This document shows positions 1 through 5,551 of a DNA stretch of 9,536 bases, piece after piece. Every line of letters begins with the position of its first letter. The stretch's first letter is position 1. The stretch is from Betaproteobacteria bacterium (GTDB lineage: Bacteria; Pseudomonadota; Gammaproteobacteria; Burkholderiales; Burkholderiaceae_C): NCBI GenBank assembly GCA_009927195.1, contig RFNL01000440.1:1-9536 (forward strand), written 5' to 3'. The position numbers were made by a program, and so were the translations under genes. The notes under the pieces are model-generated. The model saw only the letters and a list, made by a program, of their open reading frames with translations. It was not told where the DNA came from and searched no databases.

Positions 1-90
1 ACCCATGGGCGTGGCGCAGCCCGACAACATGCCCAAAGCCCCGAGCACCGAACCGGCCGAAGCGGTTTGTATCCATTGACGACGTTTCAT
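1..90 (-). CDS. Start of a Tat/lipoprotein-type exported protein, probably the flavoprotein subunit of flavocytochrome c sulfide dehydrogenase (partial)
   Basis: Only the first 30 codons lie in the window; the gene runs off its left edge. The N-terminus begins MKRRQWIQ, which fits a twin-arginine signal (R3, R4), followed by a hydrophobic stretch (about residues 9-23) and a lipobox-like LSGC with Cys25. The ATG has a good AGGAG ribosome site 5 to 10 bases upstream and sits 12 bases after the stop of the cytochrome c gene, so the two are co-transcribed. Flavoprotein subunits (FccB/SoxF type) of sulfide dehydrogenase are Tat-exported and are commonly encoded directly after their small cytochrome c partner. 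That makes FccB the best guess, but no catalytic part (FAD-binding glycine motif, redox cysteines) is visible here. It could instead be another periplasmic oxidoreductase or lipoprotein. Confidence 0.6.
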   Translation of the reverse strand, partial: MKRRQWIQTASAGSVLGALGMLSGCATPMG

Positions 91-95
91 GGCAA

Positions 96-100
96 CTCCT
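96..100 (-). promoter_or_regulatory. Ribosome binding site AGGAG of the partial exported-protein gene
   Basis: On the minus strand AGGAG is followed by 5 bases and the ATG at 90. It overlaps the region just after the cytochrome stop codon and supports that start and translation from the same transcript. Confidence 0.6.
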
Positions 101-102
101 GA

Positions 103-411
103 TCAGTTTTTCTGGGCAGCGAAATAGGCTGCGATGGCTTGGATTTGTTCGTCCGAATAGCCCTTGGAAATTTGGTGCATGAGGGTGGCGGGCAAGGCGC
201 CCGACTTGAATGCCTGCATTTTGGCCACCGTGGCAGCGGCAGGCACACCGGCCAAGCCCGCCAAGCCGGGTTGGGCTTGGCCATTGGTGCCGTGACAGTT
301 GGCACATCCAGCGGCCCAGCTGCGCACATGCTCGGGAGCAGGTTGCGCCATTGCACCAGCGCAGGACAGCACCAAAGCAGCGGCCAAAGTGGCGAATTTG
401 TTTGATTTCAT
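103..411 (-). CDS. fccA: Secreted monohaem class I cytochrome c, likely cytochrome subunit of flavocytochrome c sulfide dehydrogenase
   Basis: This is a 102-residue protein with an N-terminal signal peptide; likely cleavage follows AMA at about residue 22, giving a periplasmic protein of roughly 80 residues. One haem c site, CANCH, is visible (Cys36, Cys39, His40). Met78 in the segment LMHQISKGYSDEQI is the probable sixth haem-iron ligand. That MHQ..KGYSDEQI...AAYFAAQ ending is characteristic, from family knowledge, of cytochromes that accept electrons from the FAD subunit of flavocytochrome c sulfide dehydrogenase, which oxidises sulfide to sulfur. The purple sulfur bacterial version has two haems; this is the short one-haem form. 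The ATG at 411 is chosen because GGAG precedes it by 5 bases and a signal peptide follows at once; the longer upstream reading frame has no signal sequence. It lies between an ArsR regulator gene and a probable flavoprotein gene on the same strand. A generic small cytochrome c is the alternative. Confidence 0.85.
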   Translation of the reverse strand: MKSNKFATLAAALVLSCAGAMAQPAPEHVRSWAAGCANCHGTNGQAQPGLAGLAGVPAAATVAKMQAFKSGALPATLMHQISKGYSDEQIQAIAAYFAAQKN

Positions 412-420
412 CTTGGCTCC
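412..420 (-). promoter_or_regulatory. Ribosome binding site of the cytochrome c gene
   Basis: The minus strand reads GGAGCCAAG directly before the ATG at 411. The GGAG core with a 5-base spacer decides this start over upstream alternatives in the same frame. Confidence 0.6.
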
Positions 421-478
421 TTCAAAAATCAGGGACTTCAGGTGGGTTCGGTGTGGCATGGTTTTGCAAGTCAGCGGC

Positions 479-880
479 TCAGTCAGTGTGCGCTTGAATG
501 GCCAACTGGGTGCACATGGCGCGGCACATGCCCACCACACCTTCGTTGACAATGCAGTAATAAATTTGCACCCCCTCGCGGCGGCGGCCCAAAATGCCCG
601 CACGGTACAAGGTGTGTAAATGCTGTGACATATTCGATTGGGTGGTGTCAATGGTTTGCAGCAACTCGCCGACGTTTTTTTCGCCCAGGCACAAAGCGCT
701 GATGATTTTCAAACGCAAGGGCGCGGCCATGATCCTAAAGGTTTTGGCCGCATCGCGAAAAACCTGGTCGGACGCCGACCAATCGGCCACAGTTGCAGCT
801 GGGGTTGATGCAGAGTCTGGATGGGTAACAGGGACAGTGGCAGTGGGCACGGGGTGGTCCAGATGGGGCAAGTCAGGCAA
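479..880 (-). CDS. ArsR/SmtB-family winged-helix regulator, probable sulfide/persulfide or redox-responsive repressor of the adjacent cytochrome genes
   Basis: The protein is 133 residues if translation starts at the TTG at 880. A Pro/Ala/Thr-rich tail (1-34) is followed by the ArsR fold: helix with MAAPLRLKIISALC (51-64), recognition helix around TTQSNMSQHLHTL (79-91), and a beta wing with RRREGVQIYYCI (99-110). Cysteines are C64, C109, C119 and C123. No classical ArsR metal motif (CVC) is seen. The pattern resembles the sulfide sensors BigR and SqrR, which use one cysteine in the helix before the HTH and one near the C-terminus. The gene lies 67 bases upstream of the cytochrome c gene on the same strand, so it probably represses its own operon and releases it with reduced sulfur. 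The start is uncertain: no ATG or Shine-Dalgarno precedes the fold, and GTG at 850 (residue 11) or 790 (residue 31) are alternatives. Family assignment is secure; the signal is inference. Confidence 0.85.
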   Translation of the reverse strand: MPDLPHLDHPVPTATVPVTHPDSASTPAATVADWSASDQVFRDAAKTFRIMAAPLRLKIISALCLGEKNVGELLQTIDTTQSNMSQHLHTLYRAGILGRRREGVQIYYCIVNEGVVGMCRAMCTQLAIQAHTD

Positions 881-934
881 AGTACGCCATTGGATTTTGC
901 CTCAAGCCAGCACCCATGCCCCAACGCATGGCGC

Positions 935-1729
935 CTATAGGTTGTTTGGCAAAACCTGGGGGGCTTCACGGCTGGCCGTGCCTCCCACGGACAACCACAA
1001 GGCATGCACCCGCTGATGCAAATCGCGCGCCCAAACCCGCCGATCACGCCCGTCGGCGGTTTGTGCCTCGCCCCAGGCCAAATGCACTTGCAGGCCCCGG
1101 GCACACACCGTGCGCCAAATCGAATCGACCAGGGTCTCTTCACCCACAAAGCTCACCGCCTGGCTGGTTTGGCCGCTGTGAGCATCAAGATAGCGCAGCG
1201 CCACCGGCAAGACCGGTGCGGGCGCGCTGATGGCGGCCTGGATCAGGTTGGCATGGAACGGCAACAGGCCCAGTCCATTGCTGGTGGTGCCCTCGGGAAA
1301 AACAGCCAGCACATCGCCTGCTCGTAAGCACGCCACCATCTGGTGCACCAAGCGCATGGCATCGCGCCGCGATGCGCGTTCAACGAACAAAGTGCCCGCT
1401 GCAGCGGCCATGGCGCCAATCAATGGCCAGTGGTGGACTTCGGACTTGGCCACAAAACGGGCATGGCCACAGGCGTGGAGCACCAAAATATCCAGCCAAG
1501 TGACATGGTTGCAGACCAGCAACACCGGTCCATGTGTGGGGGCTTTGCCTTGGGTGTGCAGTTCAATGCCGAGCGCCTCAAGCATCTGGCCCGACCATTG
1601 GACAACGGCCTGGGCGCGTTGGGCGGCATCCATGTGCGCAAAATCGCGGCGGATGCGCCAGTGGCCCTGCGCTATCCGTGCGATGACCCGCGCCAATCGC
1701 GCCATGCCTAAGAGTGCGCGCAAGGCCAT
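935..1729 (-). CDS. PlsC-like lysophospholipid (1-acylglycerol-3-phosphate) acyltransferase
   Basis: A 264-residue membrane-associated acyltransferase of the glycerolipid family. It carries the HX4D catalytic motif in CNHVTWLDI (His75, Asp80), the LFVERASRR block (114-122) that helps bind the glycerol phosphate, and FPEGTTSNG (144-152), the third acyltransferase block. Family members transfer an acyl chain from acyl-ACP or acyl-CoA to a lysophospholipid such as lysophosphatidic acid during phospholipid synthesis. The exact acceptor cannot be read from sequence; an ornithine-lipid or other lysolipid acyltransferase is possible. There is no strong membrane helix, only a hydrophobic, Arg-containing N-terminus. 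It starts 22 bases after the pyrC' stop and is probably the last gene of that operon. The ATG at 1729 is chosen for length, but it lacks a clear ribosome site; the in-frame ATG at 1705 is an alternative that would remove eight residues. Confidence 0.85.
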   Translation of the reverse strand: MALRALLGMARLARVIARIAQGHWRIRRDFAHMDAAQRAQAVVQWSGQMLEALGIELHTQGKAPTHGPVLLVCNHVTWLDILVLHACGHARFVAKSEVHHWPLIGAMAAAAGTLFVERASRRDAMRLVHQMVACLRAGDVLAVFPEGTTSNGLGLLPFHANLIQAAISAPAPVLPVALRYLDAHSGQTSQAVSFVGEETLVDSIWRTVCARGLQVHLAWGEAQTADGRDRRVWARDLHQRVHALWLSVGGTASREAPQVLPNNL

Positions 1730-1751
1730 GCGTGAAAGGCGTTGTCCCAGC

Positions 1752-3059
1752 TCATGGGGCGCAGTACACCTGATGCCCAGTGACCCAAGTGGCCCGCACC
1801 GATGCGGGCAAGGCCATGCCGCAAATGTCAAAGGCAAACGGGGTGTGCTTGCACTGGCTGCGCAAGGCCCCGGGGGTGACGCGCCAAGTGGTCGTGGGAT
1901 CGACCACACACACATCCGCAGGCGCACCCACTTGCAATTGGCCCAGGCCGGGTGCGGCCCCTGCACCACTTTGCGCCAGCAAGACGGCGGGTGCGGAGGT
2001 CACCACTTGCAAAGCCCGGTGCATGCCCACCGCTGGGTCTTGGCCCCACTTGAGAGCCATGCTCAACAACAACTCCAAACCGGTGGCACCGGGCTGGGCT
2101 TGGGCAAAGGGCAAGGCCTTGGCATCACCCTCGACCGGCGTGTGATCGGACACCAAGGCATCGATGGTGCCGTCGCGCAAACCCACGCTCAAGGCCGCGC
2201 GATCGGCTTGCTGACGCAGCGGTGGGTTGAGCCGGGCGCGACTGTCAAAGTAACCGATGTCCACATCGATCAAATGCAAGGAATGGATGCTCACATCGCA
2301 ACTGATGGGCAAGCCCTCTGCCTTGGCCTGGCGCACCAACTCAACCCCTGCCGCACTGGACAGGCGGCAAATGTGCACCCTGGCCCCGGTGATGCGCATC
2401 AACGCCAAGATGGTGTTGAGCGCAATGGTTTCGGCCGCCACCGGCACGCCGCTCAAACCCAGGCGGGTGGCCAGCGGTCCGCTGGCGGCCACGCCTTTGC
2501 CCAAATGCAACTCTTGGGGCCGCAGCCATACGCTGTAATCAAAGGTGGCCGCATACTGCATTGCGCGTTGCAACACCTGGGTGTTGCCCACCGCTTGCTC
2601 GGCCTGGCCAAAACCCACGCAACCAGCCTCGGTCAGTTCGTTCATTTCGGTCAGCACCTCGCCGGTCAAGCCACGTGTGAGTGCGCCCAAGGGGTACACA
2701 CGGGACAAATGCAACCGCTCTGCGCGATAGCGCAGCATGTCCACCAAGCCAGGTTCGTCCAGCACCGGGTCGGTGTCGGGCGGGCAGACCAAACTGGTCA
2801 CCCCACCGGCCACCGCAGCCGCCAGTTCGGTATTGAGCATGTGCTCGTGCTCATGACCGGGCTCGCCCAATCGGGCGCACAAATCCACCAAACCCGGCAG
2901 AACCCAATGGGCACTGGCGTCGTACACCGCATCGGGCGTGAAACCTGTTGGGGCCTGGCCAATGGCCACGATGTGTCCGTCGGCAATGGCCAGATCGGCG
3001 GCAGCATCCAGGCCGCTGGCCGGGTCGATCACGCGGCCATGTTGGATCAAGGTCTTCAT
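1752..3059 (-). CDS. pyrC: Dihydroorotase-like protein PyrC' (probably non-catalytic partner of PyrB)
   Basis: A 435-residue amidohydrolase-fold protein with the overall layout of type I dihydroorotases: a short N-terminal beta domain, VLPGLVDL (53-60), VAGGVTSLVCPP (83-94), SDHTPVEGD (304-312) and the C-terminal VGAPADVCVVD (377-387). Active enzymes close dihydroorotate using a metal bound by an HxH pair after this first motif. Here the pair is Cys61-x-Arg63. Another usual His is Arg232 (HICRLSS), and the usual EVTPHH is DVSIHS (255-260), leaving only His259. The catalytic Asp305 remains. In Pseudomonas such PyrC' proteins are inactive but needed to assemble active aspartate transcarbamoylase with PyrB, and the same role is inferred here. 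A functional dihydroorotase should be encoded elsewhere. The ATG overlaps the pyrB stop (ATGA) and has GGGGA upstream. Confidence 0.9.
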   Translation of the reverse strand: MKTLIQHGRVIDPASGLDAAADLAIADGHIVAIGQAPTGFTPDAVYDASAHWVLPGLVDLCARLGEPGHEHEHMLNTELAAAVAGGVTSLVCPPDTDPVLDEPGLVDMLRYRAERLHLSRVYPLGALTRGLTGEVLTEMNELTEAGCVGFGQAEQAVGNTQVLQRAMQYAATFDYSVWLRPQELHLGKGVAASGPLATRLGLSGVPVAAETIALNTILALMRITGARVHICRLSSAAGVELVRQAKAEGLPISCDVSIHSLHLIDVDIGYFDSRARLNPPLRQQADRAALSVGLRDGTIDALVSDHTPVEGDAKALPFAQAQPGATGLELLLSMALKWGQDPAVGMHRALQVVTSAPAVLLAQSGAGAAPGLGQLQVGAPADVCVVDPTTTWRVTPGALRSQCKHTPFAFDICGMALPASVRATWVTGHQVYCAP

Positions 3060-4021
3060 GCTTCGTTCCCCGCCACGATGGACATCACCGCCATGCGCAC
3101 CGCAATGCCAAAAGTGACCTGGGGCAGGATCACGCTTTGCGCGCCATCGACCACGGCTGAATCGATTTCCACCCCCCGGTTGATGGGGCCTGGGTGCATG
3201 ACGATGGCGTCGGGCTTGGCACATTGGAGCTTGGCCGGCGTGAGGCCAAAGCCCTTGAAATATTCTTGGCTGGAGGGCAACAAAGCGCCGCTCATGCGTT
3301 CGTTTTGCAGCCGCAACATGATCACCACATCGCAGTCTTGGATGCCGGCCTCCAGTTGGTGAAACACCTTCACGCCCATGTGCGAGAGGTCGCCAGGCAC
3401 CAAGGTCTTGGGGCCCACCACCCGCACCTCGGCACAACCCAAGGTGGTCAAGGCGTGGATGTCGGAGCGCGCCACCCGTGAGTGCAGCACATCGCCCACG
3501 ATGGCCACCCGCAGGTTGGCAAAATCGCCCTTGTAGTGGCGAATCGTGTACATGTCGAGCAAGCCCTGGGTGGGGTGGGCATGGCCGCCGTCGCCCGCAT
3601 TGACCACATGCACATGCGGGGCCACATGCTCGGCAATCAGATAAGGCGCGCCCGACTCGCTGTGGCGCACCACAAAAATATCCGCCGCCATGGCCGATAA
3701 ATTGGCAATCGTGTCGAGCAGCGACTCGCCCTTGCTGGCCGAACTGCGCGCGATATCCAGATTGATCACATCGGCCGACAAGCGTTTGGCTGCTATTTCA
3801 AAGGTGGTTCGGGTGCGGGTGCTGTTTTCAAAAAACAGATTGAACACGCTCTTGCCGCGCAGCAGTGGGACTTTTTTCACCTCGCGGTCGCTGACCGACA
3901 CAAACTGGCTGGCGATGTCCAAAATATGGGTGATGGTGTTGCGCGGCAAACCCTCGGTGGACAAGAGATGGATCAATTCGCCGTGACGGTTGAGTTGTGG
4001 ATTTCTTTTGTAAAGCACCAT
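3056..4021 (-). CDS. pyrB: Aspartate carbamoyltransferase catalytic chain
   Basis: A 321-residue enzyme that condenses carbamoyl phosphate with L-aspartate to N-carbamoyl-L-aspartate, the first committed step of pyrimidine synthesis, in the cytoplasm. Visible signatures are STRTR (67-71) for carbamoyl phosphate binding, KGESLLDT (97-104), HPTQGLLD (149-156), RVARSD (182-187), the aspartate-binding region RLQNERM (237-243) and HPGPINRG (276-283). The length suits the form that pairs with PyrC'. No regulatory chain gene pyrI is present, and the next gene is pyrC', which points to a PyrB/PyrC' complex of the Pseudomonas kind. The ATG at 4021 overlaps the pyrR stop by one base (TGATG) and has AGGGG a few bases upstream; an in-frame TTG just before it is less likely. 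Confidence 0.97.
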   Translation of the reverse strand: MVLYKRNPQLNRHGELIHLLSTEGLPRNTITHILDIASQFVSVSDREVKKVPLLRGKSVFNLFFENSTRTRTTFEIAAKRLSADVINLDIARSSASKGESLLDTIANLSAMAADIFVVRHSESGAPYLIAEHVAPHVHVVNAGDGGHAHPTQGLLDMYTIRHYKGDFANLRVAIVGDVLHSRVARSDIHALTTLGCAEVRVVGPKTLVPGDLSHMGVKVFHQLEAGIQDCDVVIMLRLQNERMSGALLPSSQEYFKGFGLTPAKLQCAKPDAIVMHPGPINRGVEIDSAVVDGAQSVILPQVTFGIAVRMAVMSIVAGNEA

Positions 4022-4518
4022 CAACCCCTGAGCGAAAAAGACAGCTGGCCTTGATCATTGCGCTGCAACCTCAACTTTTGATCTGCGGGCAGGCTCAGGC
4101 GGGCCGCAGCGCAGTCGGATTGGATGGGCAACTCGCGCCCGCCCCGGTCGACCAATACCGCCAAGCGCACTCTCGCAGGTCGGCCATAGTCGTACAGCTC
4201 GTTGATGACCGCACGCACCGTGCGCCCGGTGTAGAGCACGTCGTCAATGACCCAAAGGCAGGCTCCTTCGATGTCGAAAGGCAAGCGGGTCACGCCGCCA
4301 TCGGCCAAACCGCGGCGCGCAAAATCATCGCGGTGCATGGCCGAAGAAATGACCCCGAAGGGCTCGGCCACACCCAAGTCGGCTTGCAAACGCTCGGCCA
4401 ACCAAGCGCCACCTGAGGTGATACCGACCAAGCGGTCTTGCGCCTGCCAACGCGGTTGCAAGGCGCGCAACAAGTCGCCATACAAGCTCTCGGCATTGAG
4501 CGACAAATTTCCACTCAT
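4021..4518 (-). CDS. pyrR: PyrR-family protein (pyrimidine regulator / uracil phosphoribosyltransferase homologue)
   Basis: A 165-residue phosphoribosyltransferase-fold protein with the PRPP-binding loop VIDDVLYTGRTVRA (90-103) and the earlier GITSGGAWLAERL segment (32-44). In Bacillus PyrR binds UMP and the pyr mRNA leader to cause attenuation and also has weak uracil phosphoribosyltransferase activity; in Pseudomonas pyrR sits just before pyrBC' and acts as a regulator of pyr expression. The same order is seen here, which supports a pyrimidine-linked role. However, its ATG overlaps the ruvX stop (ATGA), so there is no untranslated leader in front of pyrR or pyrB. An RNA target, if it exists, must lie elsewhere. 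A strong AGGAG ribosome site inside the ruvX end supports the chosen start. Confidence 0.93.
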   Translation of the reverse strand: MSGNLSLNAESLYGDLLRALQPRWQAQDRLVGITSGGAWLAERLQADLGVAEPFGVISSAMHRDDFARRGLADGGVTRLPFDIEGACLWVIDDVLYTGRTVRAVINELYDYGRPARVRLAVLVDRGGRELPIQSDCAAARLSLPADQKLRLQRNDQGQLSFSLRG

Positions 4519-4943
4519 GCGGCCATCTCCTGAAAAAACTGCTGCAAGATGATGCTGGCACTGACCGCATCCACATCCGCAGCCCGATTTGCCAAAGCCT
4601 CGGTGGTGCTGTAGCGCTCATCAACTTCAAACACCGGCAATCCATAGCGGCCCTGCAACTGGCGTGCAAAGCGTCGGGCCCGGTGGGTGTTTTCATGCGC
4701 TGCACCATCGGGGTGAAACGGCACACCCACCACCAAGGCATCGGGCTGCCAGTCTTGGATGCAGCGGGTGATCAAGGGCCAACGCGCATCGCCTTGCGCT
4801 GTCAAATGACCTTGCGGCGAAGCCTGGCGCAGCAAACGGTTGCCCACCGCTACGCCAGTGCGCCGGGTGCCAGGGTCAAAAGCCAGAAAAGAAAGCAAAT
4901 GGGGCGCAAGCTGACGGGAGCCGATCGATGCGCCAACGCTCAT
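4515..4943 (-). CDS. ruvX: RuvX/YqgF-family Holliday junction resolvase-like nuclease
   Basis: A 142-residue RNase H-like protein. The first acidic residue is in FDPGTRRTGVAVG (Asp23), the family motif VVGVP follows at 71-75, Glu109 lies in VDERYSTTEA (107-116), and the last Asp is in DVDAVSASIILQ (Asp125). These are the conserved YqgF positions. Homologues have been tied to 16S rRNA 5'-end maturation (pre-16S rRNA nuclease) and to Holliday junction resolution; the primary role here cannot be read from sequence. The N-terminal 20 residues extend slightly beyond the usual start. The ATG overlaps the yqgE stop by 4 bases and has GCGGGG about 6 bases upstream, so translation is coupled to yqgE. 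Confidence 0.94.
   Translation of the reverse strand: MSVGASIGSRQLAPHLLSFLAFDPGTRRTGVAVGNRLLRQASPQGHLTAQGDARWPLITRCIQDWQPDALVVGVPFHPDGAAHENTHRARRFARQLQGRYGLPVFEVDERYSTTEALANRAADVDAVSASIILQQFFQEMAA
4527..4531 (-). promoter_or_regulatory. Ribosome binding site AGGAG of pyrR, inside the ruvX 3' end
   Basis: The minus strand reads AGGAG followed by ATGGCCGC and the pyrR ATG at 4518. This is the clearest Shine-Dalgarno sequence in the operon, so pyrR can be initiated independently as well as by coupling to ruvX. Confidence 0.6.
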
Positions 4944-5539
4944 GCGTGCCCCGCGTCAGGCGAAATCATCCATGACTGCAAGCCCAACAAGGACAGCGCT
5001 TTGTCGTAGCGCTGGTCGCAAGGGGTGTCAAAAATCACCGAGGTATCGGCCTGCACCGTCAACCAGGCGTTTTCAGCCAACTCCGACTCCAATTGACCTT
5101 GCCCCCAAGCGGCATAACCCAAAGAGATCAGCACCTTGCGCGGACCCGCACCGGTGGACAAGGCCTCGAGCACGTCTTTGGAGGTAGTCATGTCCAAGCC
5201 CCCCGGTACCGACAAAGTCGATGCGTACGCGGATTCACTCGGTGGGGTGGTTGCAGCCAACACCGGTTCATGCAGCACAAAGCCACGCTCGGTGTGCACC
5301 GGTCCGCCTTGGTAAACAGGGGTTTGATTCAGGTCTTCACGGTGCAGGGGCAGGTCGACTTTGTCGAACAAACCGCGCACATTGATGTCGCTGGGTTTGT
5401 TGATCACCAACCCCAAAGCCCCACGTTCGCTGTGTTCACACAAGTAAACGACGCTCTTGGAAAACGATTCATCGGACAATCCGGGCATGGCGATCAAAAA
5501 ATGATGCGTCAGATTGATCGGTTCAGAATCCATGTTCAT
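4940..5539 (-). CDS. yqgE: YqgE/AlgH-family protein (DUF179), function unassigned
   Basis: A 199-residue cytoplasmic protein with the typical YqgE landmarks: HHFLIAMPGL near the start (12-21), SVVYLCEHSERGALGLVINKPSD (29-51, characteristic of the family), VYQGGPVHTERGFVLH (75-90) and SLGYAAWGQGQLESEL (139-154). The family (also called AlgH after its link to alginate regulation in Pseudomonas) has no agreed biochemical role. Its gene is very often followed by ruvX, as here. The ATG at 5539 is used; a second ATG at 5533, two codons later, is equally possible, and neither has an obvious ribosome site. The start lies 11 bases from the divergent photolyase gene. Confidence 0.93.
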   Translation of the reverse strand: MNMDSEPINLTHHFLIAMPGLSDESFSKSVVYLCEHSERGALGLVINKPSDINVRGLFDKVDLPLHREDLNQTPVYQGGPVHTERGFVLHEPVLAATTPPSESAYASTLSVPGGLDMTTSKDVLEALSTGAGPRKVLISLGYAAWGQGQLESELAENAWLTVQADTSVIFDTPCDQRYDKALSLLGLQSWMISPDAGHA

Positions 5540-5545
5540 TAGCGC

Positions 5546-5551
5546 ATTTTA
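5546..5551 (-). promoter_or_regulatory. Candidate -10 element for yqgE operon (weak)
   Basis: The minus strand reads TAAAAT here, matching TATAAT at five of six positions, and its spacing puts a start site at about the yqgE ATG itself. No good -35 hexamer is visible upstream. The spacer between the two divergent genes is only 11 bases, so a promoter has to overlap phrB codons and the message could be leaderless. This is a guess by eye. Confidence 0.2.

Noticed and set aside
103..651. Cytochrome c read as a 182-residue protein with an 80-residue N-terminal extension
   Set aside because: The ATG at 411 has a ribosome site and is followed by a signal peptide; the extension overlaps the ArsR gene in another frame.
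1230..3362. A 710-codon plus-strand open frame lying opposite the acyltransferase, pyrC' and pyrB genes
   Set aside because: It is antisense to three genes with clear conserved motifs, has no recognisable protein features, and is explained by high-GC codon bias leaving the opposite strand open.
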